Part shown: positions 17,901-25,697 of the stretch, piece after piece
Layout: each line of letters starts with the position of its first letter
Position numbering within the stretch: position 1 is the first letter of the stretch
Origin: an uncultured Treponema sp.
Lineage (GTDB): Bacteria; Spirochaetota; Spirochaetia; Treponematales; Treponemataceae
DNA length: 64,000 bases
Assembly: GCA_947166355.1 (NCBI GenBank)
Contig: CAMVDX010000007.1
Coordinates: 60,726 to 124,725 of the forward strand
Reading direction: 5' to 3'
Translations under genes and position numbers: made by a program
The notes under the pieces: generated by a model
Databases searched by the model: none
What the model was told of the DNA's origin: nothing
The model's input: only the letters and a program-made list of their open reading frames with translations

Positions 17901-20215
17901 CCATTGCCAGCTATGTTTCCTGTAATTTTTGCGCCGTCACCAAGGATAACGGTGCCCTGCGAAACATTGATGCCGCCGCCGTCTCCGCTGAGGTTCTTAC
18001 CACCAGTTATGGTCAGGTTCTTTATTTCTATCGGAACAGTTGTATTAACAGTAAGCGCTGAACCAGCTTCATTTGCATTAATAGAATCTTCAATAGCATC
18101 ACCTGTATAGCCGGTAAGAATAATCTTTCTTGCGGCAAAGGTCGTACTGCCAGAGGCCGGAAGCGTCTGCGCGCCAGACACGGTTCCCTGTACACAAATA
18201 ATATAGTCCTTTCCGGCATTAGTTATATCCTGGCAGGCACGTGTAATACTTGCATAAGGGCTGCTCTTTGTTCCGCTGTTTGAATTATTACCTGTTATAG
18301 TATCAGTTGAGCCTACGTAAATCGGAGAATCCAGTGTGATGGCAGTTCCGGAAGAATAATCCTTAATCCAGCCGTCATCCGTAGAAGCCGTAAGTAAGAA
18401 TCTATCGGATATTGCCGCAGTAAGCCCCGTTCCGGTAACAATTGTAGAATAGCGGGCCCAGTGTTCCTCTGTGATTTTTGCAACAGTTCCGCTTCCGCTA
18501 AGACTCTGCACTGCTATTACTTTTCCATCCGGCAAAAATACATCATTATTTTCGCTAACCTTTGCAGTACCTTTCATTGTAAATGTACCGCCTACATATA
18601 CACCGCTTCCGTTTTGCGCTGTATTACCGGTTACGACAGTTCCAGAACCAAGAGTTACAGAGGCTGCTGCAGGAATAATATTGATTCCGCCGCCGCTGCC
18701 ACCTGGATAGTTACCGCCTGTAATTGTAAGGTTTTCGATTGTAACAGGAACATTTGTTTCCACTTTAAGAACAGAGCCTGTTACAAGTCCTGTTTTTTTA
18801 AGTATATCTCTACTGCTGTTTTTTCCCTGTATGCGGATTGAGCTTGCCTTGCCGTTAAGCGAGGTACCTAGGGTTGTTCCGGTCGCACTTGAGATTTCAC
18901 CATTTACAAAAATCGTGTAATCCTTTGTACTGCTGCCGTTTGCTGCTATGGCATCTACAGCCTTCTGAAGAGTTGCAAAAGGAGCCGCAGGAGAGCCTGT
19001 TCCCTTATCAACTCCATTAACAACAGAAACTGAGCCGAGCGTGGTGGTTCCTACATAATACAGGGTCTTTGCAACCTGAGTAATTGCGTTATCAGTTACC
19101 TGAAATTTCTGGGTATCTTCTGTAGTTCCTGAAGTAACAAGCGGAACTCCTTCCCATTTATTGGTAACCATGTTGTCAAAAACATTGATTGTCTGAACTG
19201 AACAGAATTTCTGGTAACCGGCTCCATCTTTCAGAATTATTCTTGCCTTATATGCGCCGCTGTTTACATTTGCCGCATAAACATTAAACGCATTAGAATG
19301 AGAAGCGTCCACACTAGCCCCAAAAGGAAGCGTTTCGTTAGGATTATCATCATTCAAAATAGTTATGTTATTAATCTGATGGGTATTTGCGCTGTCAAGA
19401 ATAATTTTAAGGTCTATGGTTCCTTTTCCGCCTTCTGTTACAGACGGCTTTAAAACAAAGGCATGCGTCTTAATGGGATTTTCAGCATTTGTAGTACAGG
19501 TAAAGGAATCTGTAAGAAGAATTTTTTCTGCCTGATAAGTCGGGTCGCCCTCTGTACCAGAAGCCCTCTTTTTAAGTCCTGTTGTAATTGTCCAGTTTCT
19601 ATTCAGCTCAAGGGCAAATGTAAAGATTCTGTGTCCGGAGGCATCAAGTGTAACATTTGCTTCTATATCTATAGGATTCGGATTAAGCGGGTCACCGGCA
19701 TCTTCACCATGTGCCTGTGCAAAATAAAAATAAGGTCTGTCATCGCCAACGTCTGTAGGCAGAGACGGAAAGGCCGCCCTGATTGCCGCAAGAGTTTCCG
19801 GATCTGCACCTTCCTGCTCGGCCTTGAGTTCTTCTTCAACTGCGGCAAGGATTTCTTCTACCTGAGCAGGCATGGCTCCTTCATTAAAAAGAAAGCCGCA
19901 GAATTTTGTTGTGGGAATTATGCGGGGTTTTTCCGGTTCAGGCTGCGCAGCTTGAGATTCCGCCCCGGAAAAATCAGAAGGCTCCGAACCGTCTGGAGTA
20001 AAAGGAATCGGCATGAGCTCAGGAACTCCTTTAGGCACCCAATCATCTTCAATTTCCGTCTGTTCGCTGCCAGAGTCTTCCGGCTCATCACCGCCAAAAA
20101 AAGAACCGCACGAAAAATTTGTAAATGCTGCAATAAAAACTAACGAAAGAAAAGCTAACCGGCTAACGGTCTTTTTAAAATGACAAAACAATGACCTGTC
20201 TGTAGTCACTTTCAT
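14906..20215 (-). CDS. Giant modular beta-helix surface lipoprotein, 5' part
   Basis: The protein starts with a lipoprotein signal: basic residues, a hydrophobic stretch and F-T-N-F-S-C near residue 36, so it is expected to be exported and lipidated. About 330 residues of unique sequence follow, then four modules each opening with V-x-Y-V and a G-T-K-S-x-P-F-S-T-I block and continuing with G-G-G-I-N / G-G-G-V-Y beta-helix rungs. Such proteins are surface or periplasmic in spirochaetes and may act in adhesion or antigenic display; that role is inference. A -35/-10 promoter lies upstream. The last 17 residues are out of register with every other repeat unit: the frame is lost at about 14,958-14,960 (a run of A on the + strand), where one base is missing. 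The remainder is the frame at 9906-14909. Confidence 0.82.
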   Translation of the reverse strand: MKVTTDRSLFCHFKKTVSRLAFLSLVFIAAFTNFSCGSFFGGDEPEDSGSEQTEIEDDWVPKGVPELMPIPFTPDGSEPSDFSGAESQAAQPEPEKPRIIPTTKFCGFLFNEGAMPAQVEEILAAVEEELKAEQEGADPETLAAIRAAFPSLPTDVGDDRPYFYFAQAHGEDAGDPLNPNPIDIEANVTLDASGHRIFTFALELNRNWTITTGLKKRASGTEGDPTYQAEKILLTDSFTCTTNAENPIKTHAFVLKPSVTEGGKGTIDLKIILDSANTHQINNITILNDDNPNETLPFGASVDASHSNAFNVYAANVNSGAYKARIILKDGAGYQKFCSVQTINVFDNMVTNKWEGVPLVTSGTTEDTQKFQVTDNAITQVAKTLYYVGTTTLGSVSVVNGVDKGTGSPAAPFATLQKAVDAIAANGSSTKDYTIFVNGEISSATGTTLGTSLNGKASSIRIQGKNSSRDILKKTGLVTGSVLKVETNVPVTIENLTITGGNYPGGSGGGINIIPAAASVTLGSGTVVTGNTAQNGSGVYVGGTFTMKGTAKVSENNDVFLPDGKVIAVQSLSGSGTVAKITEEHWARYSTIVTGTGLTAAISDRFLLTASTDDGWIKDYSSGTAITLDSPIYVGSTDTITGNNSNSGTKSSPYASITRACQDITNAGKDYIICVQGTVSGAQTLPASGSTTFAARKIILTGYTGDAIEDSINANEAGSALTVNTTVPIEIKNLTITGGKNLSGDGGGINVSQGTVILGDGAKITGNIAGNGGGVYVAAGAKLCMYGKALIGDTAQPAETAVYVSGDSSKYANCASASGGGVGKGGGIYSYGEVWLGYKQPADTEEEKEPLVSNATDGYYGVVRNVSTGTAGGIYSFGTLKIASGNVSYNQSGPTYDAGGIYVQTNDVTITGGSIKKNVSHRNGGALYIYPGKKVNISGPVEITENSVIAASDSVAAQGGAIYNDGTLEITGSAVITKNSVTNSGTGGSNGGAIAISNTGIVHLNDCTIGGDSLQNEAGSKGGAIYNNGQLFMAGNALIYPGSTKTNDVYLENNKVITVKGTLTNSTGAAHVATITPSQYKRGIRILAGAAGTEPYSLTETDPALFALCENNSDWTKALASNEVTITAPVYVVDAADTLNTRPAGFGLGNTAANGALGTKSKPFSTIADALTVFEGTGEVEIIIAGTVNGAQSISSMNPAQLTIKGYKPDGAAADYVSTAALSGGFTTPTANGSTLSVNLSSKTVIIQDLTIKGGNTTTNGGGINLTGGTVRLADLAKVTGNAATANGGGVYVGTGAKLLMTGTAWVGDGTLSQAALNDDGTGFTNKAGKGAGIYNDGGTVALGYAVYDAASSTEEKVGLSGGVGRNFATTDGGGIYNASGTLILGNGKISCNTSSSKGGGLYTESSSVVLVPSATDTAFNMNKASKGGGFYITETGSVRFAGTAVLTNNTATGEGGAVYNAGTFTMEAGTIGGAGNQNTADSAGGAVYNGGTFNFSGVAYVYPGIVTAEKKYNDVYLTENNYVNIPASYSTYGAQTSMSRMAISPYLYKRGTKILKVADSVTVDDTLKARFKLADDPENDWSKENKQETVSGVTQKYVVINSPVYVAGTASDTSRVLCGAGKTAAEGALGTKSRPFSTIAEALSVFEDSTSAANITVDGEVNGAQTIGGTISADSITIKGYKAAGATSSTAKINAGGASGAGSALTVNASGKTVTIQDLTITGGNATNGGGINLAAGTVKLTDGVTVTGNSLLQLRAAAFMLTVRQSF

Positions 20216-20256
20216 AATAAAACTGCCCCCGAGCGTATTATTAAATAATCATCCCT

Positions 20257-20286
20257 ATTATAAAGCATAAACTCCAGTATTGACAA
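20257..20286 (-). promoter_or_regulatory. Promoter of the beta-helix lipoprotein gene
   Basis: On the minus strand, TTGTCA (20286-20281) and TATAAT (20262-20257) are separated by 18 bases, close to the sigma-70 consensus. The ATG is 40 bases further on. Confidence 0.7.
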
Positions 20287-20315
20287 GAAGTTTACTCTGA
20301 GGTGAATGCCGAAGC

Positions 20316-20530
20316 CAGGGCTTCCGCATTATAAAACGAATTTGAGAAAACATGGCTTCCGGTCGCGGCTTCGTGGTACAAAACCGCGCAATAATGCGCT
20401 ACACGCTTTTTGTGGTATAGAAACTATTACACCTGCCGCTTACGCGGCAGCCACAAAAAGAGTGTTTTTGTACCACGCCCCGCTCCCTCGCGCCAAGATT
20501 ACTGAAATCTTTTATAATGCGGAAGCCCTG
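20316..20530. repeat. 215-bp nested palindromic element
   Basis: Perfect 21-bp inverted ends (20316-20336 and 20510-20530, both reading CAGGGCTTCCGCATTATAAA from outside) enclose further nested arms: GTGGTACAAAA with TTTTGTACCAC, ACACGCTTTTTGTGG with CCACAAAAAGAGTGT (one mismatch), and a tip hairpin CTGCCGC-TTAC-GCGGCAG. The whole element can fold into one long hairpin. It contains no gene. It may be a foldback/MITE-like element or encode a structured RNA. Confidence 0.8.
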
Positions 20531-20575
20531 ATGCACGGAAGGTCGCCGGGGGCGCAATGACGGGGTACGTTGTCT

Positions 20576-21853
20576 TTAATTTAATACTGTCAGAGGATTG
20601 ATTGTCTTTCCGTTTTTGTAAACTGTAAAATGCAGGTGAGGTCCTGTACTCATTCCGGTTGAGCCGACATAGCCTATTACAGTATTTGTGTAAACAAAGT
20701 TTCCTTTGCGGCAGGCAGTAGACTTCATATGACCATACAGGGTCTTGTAGCCCGAATGGTGAGTAATAATTACGTAGTTTCCATAAGTTGCGTTATAGCC
20801 CACAGCAGTAACAGTTCCGTCGAGAGCCGCATAAATCGGAGTTCCCTGCGAAACCGCCATATCAATTCCACCGTGGAAGGTTCGTGAACCTGCATTAAAC
20901 GGAGAATCTCGCCAGCCATAATTTGAAGAAAGCCAGTAGCGGGCATGAAGCGGCTTTTTAAAGAGATCTCCGTTGATTTCCTGACGTGTTGCCCAGTCGA
21001 GCTCTGCATCCGGAACAAAAAGCGAAGTACCTGCCTTAAGCTCTGTATCGAGGCTTACATAATTTGCATTTGCACACTTTTCGGCATTTACCTTATATTT
21101 TTCTGCAATTGTGGCCGCAGTTTCACCGTTTTTCTTAACCGTATAAATAATTCCGGCCATTGAAGGAATCTTAAGATACTGGCCAGGCTGAATCAGGCGA
21201 GACTGCTTGATATTATTTACACTGATTATAGTATCCTGAGTTACATCAAAGGCATCTGCAATAAAGCCAATCATGTCTCCAGATTTAACTCGGTAAGTCT
21301 GATATGTTACAATAGAAGAAACTGCTCCCCCAGAAGTTTCTGCAGCAGCGTCTGCATTCGGAGCATCCTCACCTATTGCCAGAAGGTCATCTACATTAAT
21401 ATCATCTGCAGCTTCGCCAACTGCGGCAGGCACAAAAGACTTTTCTGTAAGGCTTGCAGAATCAGAAGCTTTTACATCTTTTTCTACCTCTGCAAGCAGA
21501 GTCGAAAGATTTTCTGAATATTCAGGCTCGGCAGAGGTCTCAAGACCTCCCACACCATGACGCGAATCCGGGCGGCGGGCTGTAATTAAAATGCACGTTA
21601 AAAATACACCGGCACAAAAGCCTAAAACTGAGAGACAAATAACCTGTACCGAATTAGATTTAAAACTCATAACAAAACTTTTTACCAGGAGTTTCATTAT
21701 ACATTGGAATCTATGAGAAATAAAGCATTTTTTTTCATGCTTTTTTACAGACTCCCAGTCAGCTCTTTTTCCAGGCTCTTTCTGGAGCTCTTTATCAACC
21801 AGCGATGCTTCGCACTTTTTCAGAAACGACTTTTCACCAATTTTATCACTCAT
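20576..21853 (-). CDS. LysM and M23 peptidase domain protein (murein endopeptidase-like)
   Basis: The protein has 425 residues from an ATG that overlaps the rlmE stop (ATGA). After about 70 basic residues a membrane anchor (C-L-S-V-L-G-F-C-A-G-V-F-L region) is followed by an acidic linker, two LysM-type repeats (Y-R-V-K-S-G-D and Y-T-V-K-K-N-G-E), and a C-terminal M23 domain with zinc ligands H-G-G-I-D and H-L-H-F. M23 enzymes cut peptidoglycan cross-bridges in the periplasm; the LysM repeats bind glycan. A start inside the frame at M-K-L-L-V-K or M-S-F-K-S-N would put the membrane segment closer to the N-terminus and is a fair alternative. All M23 residues are present, so it is probably active rather than a degenerate LytM regulator. 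Confidence 0.85.
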   Translation of the reverse strand: MSDKIGEKSFLKKCEASLVDKELQKEPGKRADWESVKKHEKKCFISHRFQCIMKLLVKSFVMSFKSNSVQVICLSVLGFCAGVFLTCILITARRPDSRHGVGGLETSAEPEYSENLSTLLAEVEKDVKASDSASLTEKSFVPAAVGEAADDINVDDLLAIGEDAPNADAAAETSGGAVSSIVTYQTYRVKSGDMIGFIADAFDVTQDTIISVNNIKQSRLIQPGQYLKIPSMAGIIYTVKKNGETAATIAEKYKVNAEKCANANYVSLDTELKAGTSLFVPDAELDWATRQEINGDLFKKPLHARYWLSSNYGWRDSPFNAGSRTFHGGIDMAVSQGTPIYAALDGTVTAVGYNATYGNYVIITHHSGYKTLYGHMKSTACRKGNFVYTNTVIGYVGSTGMSTGPHLHFTVYKNGKTINPLTVLN

Positions 21854-22446
21854 TTTTTATTTATCCCCACCAGATAAGTTTCAAAAGACTCCGCACGACA
21901 TGCTTCGGGCTTAAAGCCTTTTGCAGACGTAAAGATTTCCCGCATTTTTCTTAAAATTGCCTGCTGGTCTCCATTCTGAAAGATTTTTACGGCAAAATTT
22001 CCACCCTGCTTCAGCATGGCTTCGGCATACCAGACCGCCATTTCAACAAGCTGCTCACTACGGGCAGTGTCCACAGTACGATTTCCAGTAGTCTTAGGAG
22101 CCGCATCACAGACAACAAGGTCATAAGGCCCCGCCGCCTTAATCTGAGCACGCACCTCAGGCGCATTCAAGTCGCCCTGAATAAAAGTGAGATTATCACC
22201 CTTTACGCTTTTTGCCAGAGGATTCAAATCACAGGAAACAACCTTTCCCGTTCCATCCATAGTGCGCAGCAAAAACGTAGTCCAGCTTCCAGGAGCCGCC
22301 CCCAAATCCAGAACCGTATAATTTTTCTTAATCATTCCGAATTTTTCGTCGATTTCCTTAAGCTTATAGACCGACCGCGCCGGATACCCCTCCGAAAACG
22401 CTTTTTGAGACCAATAATCAGGCTTTTCGTAACTGTTTTTAGGCAT
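21850..22446 (-). CDS. rlmE: 23S rRNA 2'-O-methyltransferase (RrmJ/FtsJ type)
   Basis: This 198-residue protein has the FtsJ/RrmJ fold. RlmE methylates the 2'-OH of U2552 in 23S rRNA using S-adenosylmethionine and helps late assembly of the large subunit. The family's catalytic K-D-K-E set is visible: Lys in S-V-Y-K-L-K-E, Asp in V-V-C-D-A-A-P, Lys in F-A-V-K-I-F and Glu in R-A-E-S-F-E-T-Y. The SAM-binding motif is L-D-L-G-A-A-P-G-S-W. It overlaps the next gene by four bases and is probably co-transcribed with the M23 peptidase gene. Confidence 0.9.
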   Translation of the reverse strand: MPKNSYEKPDYWSQKAFSEGYPARSVYKLKEIDEKFGMIKKNYTVLDLGAAPGSWTTFLLRTMDGTGKVVSCDLNPLAKSVKGDNLTFIQGDLNAPEVRAQIKAAGPYDLVVCDAAPKTTGNRTVDTARSEQLVEMAVWYAEAMLKQGGNFAVKIFQNGDQQAILRKMREIFTSAKGFKPEACRAESFETYLVGINKK

Positions 22447-22528
22447 ATAATTGATTATCGGCAGAGAAAAATAGATATTTTAATATTATTTTGGGCGCAA
22501 ATTGCCCGAGTTAGAAAATGAATCTTGC

Positions 22529-23014
22529 CTATTCTCCGGCTACGTTTTTTACAAAATCAAATACTTGCTGTGAAATATAAAATCCATTCCGTGTCATTTG
22601 ATTCATAAGCGGAATAACAGCAGGAATAAATTTTTCTTGTTTTGCTTTTAGAATTACACCGAGAGTTCCTGTAACTTTTAACCCCAGATACTTTGCCGTT
22701 TTCTTGGCGGAATTATCATCAATAATAACTAAGTCTTGATTTTGATTTTCTTGCGCAAGAATCATAACTTCTACTTCGCCATCATGAAGTTTTGCCTGAT
22801 ACATGCGTTTTTGACTTGTATTTTTTATCTGGCAGACATGAATCCAGCTTGTATTTGATTTTATCTGCGAGCATGCAGAATCTGTTTTTGCGGTAACTTC
22901 GTTATAAACTGCCTGTGGAATATAGATTTCTGTGTAGAGTTTTTGTAATAAATCGAGATGATTGATATTGCTTAAAACAATTAGAGGTGTTGAATTTACA
23001 ATTACTCTAGGCAT
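22529..23014 (-). CDS. PIN-like toxin (DUF3368 family)
   Basis: This 161-residue protein matches the DUF3368 group of PIN-domain RNases, toxins paired with UPF0175 antitoxins. N-S-T-P-L-I-V-L-S at residues 7-15 is the usual first motif; here as in many family members the first acidic residue is Asn. Other expected acids are in V-Y-N-E-V, D-G-E-V-E and V-I-I-D-D-N. The start overlaps the antitoxin stop by eight bases. It may cleave RNA when free of antitoxin; no target can be inferred. Confidence 0.8.
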   Translation of the reverse strand: MPRVIVNSTPLIVLSNINHLDLLQKLYTEIYIPQAVYNEVTAKTDSACSQIKSNTSWIHVCQIKNTSQKRMYQAKLHDGEVEVMILAQENQNQDLVIIDDNSAKKTAKYLGLKVTGTLGVILKAKQEKFIPAVIPLMNQMTRNGFYISQQVFDFVKNVAGE

Positions 23015-23261
23015 TCTTCAGCTCGTCAAGAAATTCTTCTTTATCATCAAACTGGAAAATTGATATATTATTATCTCCCAGGTATTTTATAAAATCTTCT
23101 TCTGTAAGATTTGCTATTTGTGCACAATATCCTAAGGAAACATGAAAATGAAGATAATAGTGCATTGCAATAATTTTTCTTGCGAGAACTTCAGATTGAG
23201 TCTCTGTCATATGAGTGTCGTAAAGAACCTGCTCTGGAATCTCAACTGCTAACTGGCACAT
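23007..23261 (-). CDS. UPF0175 family antitoxin
   Basis: I place the start at 23261 because GGAGG lies six bases before it; a longer frame from 23330 has no ribosome site. The 84-residue product begins M-C-Q-L-A-V-E-I-P-E-Q-V and contains R-K-I-I-A-M-H-Y-Y, the core of UPF0175, followed by the helix-turn-helix-like A-Q-I-A-N-L-T-E-E-D-F and an acidic tail that would wrap the toxin. The four-gene neighbourhood is otherwise housekeeping, so the pair is probably a stand-alone module. Confidence 0.78.
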   Translation of the reverse strand: MCQLAVEIPEQVLYDTHMTETQSEVLARKIIAMHYYLHFHVSLGYCAQIANLTEEDFIKYLGDNNISIFQFDDKEEFLDELKNA

Positions 23262-23352
23262 AATTACCTCCAAATAAAATATATTATTGATAATTGAAAA
23301 ATGCAAGTTTTTTGTCTCTATGATTAACAATGCAGAAGTTTATTGCCGATAC

Positions 23353-24030
23353 CTACAACTTCACTTTTGCATTGTTTCCAAGGGAATCTTCACTCTCTTT
23401 TACCCCGCCGTCTTCGTTGAAAAAGTCGTTTACGTTGATTGTGGGGTTGCCGTTGGTGCGGCGGGCGAGAATTTTTCTGTAAATGCGGAGCACACTTTCT
23501 TTTGGCTGAACAAAAGCTTTGTCGTGGCTCAGGCAGAAGTTCGGAGCATTGATTTCTTCCAGCTTTTTAATCATCTGTTCGAGCAGCTGAACGTTATACT
23601 CGCGGGCGTTCAGGCGGAAGCGAACATAGGTTGCATCACCGAGGAAGGCATAATCTTTGTATTCGATAATCAGACTGCCTTTTGAGTGACTGGAAGGAAT
23701 CTGGCTGATTTTTATGCCGTCTGGAAAAAGCTGGTCGCCATCCACAACTTCCCCTGCTCTTGTGTACTTCTTTGTGTATTTTGAAACGTAAAGCCTGTCG
23801 TATTTTACCTTAATAAGATTCAGAATATGGTCCGGGTGAAAGTGAGAAATTACAATATTCTTCGGGCCTTCCACGGCATTAATCAGCTGAGCCGCCTCAC
23901 TGCTGGTTCCCACATCGAAAATCCAGGTAGTGTCCGAGCCCTCAGGCTTAATAAAGACCACGTCGCTCGAAAGCGGATTTTCGACAGAGGGAAGATAGGA
24001 AATTTCTGGGGTAAGTTTAATTAAAGACAT
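23353..24030 (-). CDS. MBL-fold metallohydrolase
   Basis: This 225-residue protein has the metallo-beta-lactamase fold metal motif H-F-H-P-D-H at about residues 63-68, a later His in S-S-H-S-K-G, Asp in L-G-D-A-T and His in L-S-H-D. These are the ligands for a two-metal hydrolase centre. The substrate is not identifiable; the family includes thioesterases, phosphodiesterases and lactonases. No signal peptide is seen. The C-terminal 50 residues are charged and unlike the domain. Start codon ATG without a strong ribosome site. Confidence 0.78.
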   Translation of the reverse strand: MSLIKLTPEISYLPSVENPLSSDVVFIKPEGSDTTWIFDVGTSSEAAQLINAVEGPKNIVISHFHPDHILNLIKVKYDRLYVSKYTKKYTRAGEVVDGDQLFPDGIKISQIPSSHSKGSLIIEYKDYAFLGDATYVRFRLNAREYNVQLLEQMIKKLEEINAPNFCLSHDKAFVQPKESVLRIYRKILARRTNGNPTINVNDFFNEDGGVKESEDSLGNNAKVKL

Positions 24031-24040
24031 AATAATTATA

Positions 24041-24122
24041 TGGATTGCTTCCCACTTCGCTTTGCTCGTGGTCGCAATGACAGAGCATTGTCGTCATTGC
24101 GAGGAGCGCAGCGACGTGGCAA
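24041..24122. repeat. Dispersed repeat copies
   Basis: One degenerate copy (GATTGCTTCCC...GTCGCAATGACAG) and one good copy (CGTCATTGCGAGGAGCGCAG ... GACGTGGCAATAC) of the common palindromic element lie downstream of the rpsA gene. Confidence 0.7.
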
Positions 24123-24130
24123 TACGAATG

Positions 24131-24197
24131 GTCAAGGCACGCTTCGCTTAAAGCCTTGACTCATTTGTTTTGTGGCTTGAATCTATATTTTCAAGCC
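24131..24197 (-). terminator. Double hairpin behind rpsA
   Basis: Reading on the minus strand from the rpsA stop, GGCTTGAA pairs with TTCAAGCC (24197-24174) and, after a short AC-rich spacer, GTCAAGGC pairs with GCCTTGAC (24160-24131). No long T run follows, so the case for an intrinsic terminator rests on position; transcript stabilisation is also possible. Confidence 0.4.
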
Positions 24198-24202
24198 GCA
24201 AT

Positions 24203-25294
24203 CTATTTTTTCAGTAAAGCCGCAAACGGATTATAAGTTTCTCCGTCGTCGTCCTGGCTGCTCATGTACTGAGCAGCTGTATCGTCCTGCTCTTTAGAAG
24301 TTGCTGTAGTCAAAGAAATGCGCTTGTTCGCTGCATCAACCTTAGTAACTACAACGCTCATTGGCTGGCCAGGCTTATAAACCTTCTTAAGGTTTGTGTT
24401 TGCGCTCAAGCCTTCCAGCTCGCTGATGTGAACAAGACCGTCAATTCCCTTATCAAGATTTACAAAAAGGCCAAAGTCCATAATCTTACTGATTTTTCCA
24501 TCAACCTTTGTACCAACCGGGAACTTAGCAGCTGCCTCTTCCCAAGGATCTTTAAGAAGTGCTTTAAGGCTTACGCTTACACGCTCATTCTTCCAGTCTG
24601 TATGAATAACCTTAACATTGAGCTCCTGTCCAACTTCTACAACTTCACCTGCATCAGTTACGCGGTCAAAAGAAAGCTCGCTGATTGGAAGCAAAGCGCG
24701 GAAGCCCTGAATATTTACAAAAGCACCAAACTTTTCAATGCTCTCAACTGTGGCTGTTACAACAGCGCCCTCTGTAATCTGAGTTGCAAGCTTACCGAGT
24801 TTGTTTGCATATTCGCTTTCGCCGATTTTTCGGTTGCTAACGAGAATGTCGCGGCCATCATTTTTATATTCAGTGATAATAAAGCTCAGAGTTTTTCCAA
24901 CATAAAAGGCCGGCTCTTTTTTATCTTTAAAGCCCATCTGAGAATAAGGACAGAAAGCGCGTTTTCCGCCAAGCTTTACTTCAAAGCCGCCCTTGATTTC
25001 TGATTCAACGTGACCTTCTACCGGGATTCCTCCCTTATAAGCATTTTCAATCATTGTGTCATCAGCAGCGCTGCCGCCTATTTTTGTAGTAAAACGCATT
25101 TCGCCGCGAACTTCGCCGGTAAAGAAAACCTTGATTTTATCGCCTTCTTTTACACTTACGTTGCCGTCTGCGTCCTTAAACTCTGCAACATCAATTACGC
25201 CTTCTGATTTGGCGCTCAAATCAACAAAAACTGTAGTATCTGTAACCGCAACTACAGTTGTCTCAAAACTATCACCAATATTAAATCTCTGCAT
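24203..25294 (-). CDS. rpsA: 30S ribosomal protein S1
   Basis: The protein contains four S1 (OB-fold) RNA-binding repeats: about residues 8-75, 90-155, 175-245 and 260-335, each ending in the usual V-S-x-K or S-L-T type strand, for example R-V-S-V-S-L-K-A-L-L. It matches S1-like proteins of Gram-positive and spirochaete type, which help mRNA binding on the small subunit. I choose ATG at 25294 (M-Q-R-F-N-I-G-D) because AGGA stands nearby; starts at 25306 and 25348 are in frame, but the latter would translate a piece of a dispersed repeat. Its TAG stop is followed by ATTGC, the same junction as at purB and lptB, although here the repeat beyond it is degenerate. Confidence 0.88.
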   Translation of the reverse strand: MQRFNIGDSFETTVVAVTDTTVFVDLSAKSEGVIDVAEFKDADGNVSVKEGDKIKVFFTGEVRGEMRFTTKIGGSAADDTMIENAYKGGIPVEGHVESEIKGGFEVKLGGKRAFCPYSQMGFKDKKEPAFYVGKTLSFIITEYKNDGRDILVSNRKIGESEYANKLGKLATQITEGAVVTATVESIEKFGAFVNIQGFRALLPISELSFDRVTDAGEVVEVGQELNVKVIHTDWKNERVSVSLKALLKDPWEEAAAKFPVGTKVDGKISKIMDFGLFVNLDKGIDGLVHISELEGLSANTNLKKVYKPGQPMSVVVTKVDAANKRISLTTATSKEQDDTAAQYMSSQDDDGETYNPFAALLKK

Positions 25295-25316
25295 ATTTTT
25301 CCTCATTGTTTCTTTT

Positions 25317-25383
25317 AATGGATTGCTTCGTCGCTTCGCTCCTCGCAATGACGGATCTCACTGCACACCTCGCAATGACGACG
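25317..25383. repeat. Dispersed repeat upstream of rpsA
   Basis: One copy reading GATTGCTTCGTCGCTTCGCT then CCTCGCAATGACGG and a partial CTCGCAATGACGACG. It reaches into a longer in-frame extension of rpsA, which is one reason to reject that start. Confidence 0.7.
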
Positions 25384-25549
25384 ACCTGCTGCAATAATAT
25401 TATATATAGTAGAAAATTGAAATAGGAATTTAAAAAAATAGTAACTTTCCCAGCTGCCAGTACGCCCCGGAACTTCCACATAAGGCCCCTGCAGAACTAA
25501 AACAAAATTAGCACAATTTAAACCACAAAAAAATACAGATTTTTACACA

Positions 25550-25697
25550 GTTCTTAGGGTGATTTCCCTACTCAAAATAAGAAAATAGCAAAAATCTCAA
25601 GATTTTCAGTGAATTTCCCTAGGATTACTGCGCTATACTTCAAACTGTAAAAAGGGTCGTTGACTCTGGAAAAAAAATTTTAGGAGTGTTTTTTCTT
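25550..25697 (+). promoter_or_regulatory. Upstream region of chvE with likely -10 and paired TTTCCCTA motifs
   Basis: TATACT at 25634-25639 is a good -10 candidate; the -35 is weak. TTAGGGTGATTTCCCTA (25555-25571) is an imperfect palindrome and its half GAATTTCCCTAGG recurs at 25611, 50 bases later. The repeated half-site just before the promoter could be an operator for sugar-dependent control. A TAGGAG ribosome site lies at 25681. Confidence 0.45.

Noticed and set aside
10596..19000. Open frames on the plus strand opposite the beta-helix gene
   Set aside because: They arise from the repeated codon pattern of the antisense gene and lack ribosome sites and recognisable domains.
24428..25003. 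191-codon open frame opposite rpsA
   Set aside because: It is a shadow frame opposite a clear ribosomal protein gene.
25295..25348. Upstream start of rpsA at 25,348
   Set aside because: The extra residues come from a dispersed repeat; ATG 25,294 has AGGA upstream.
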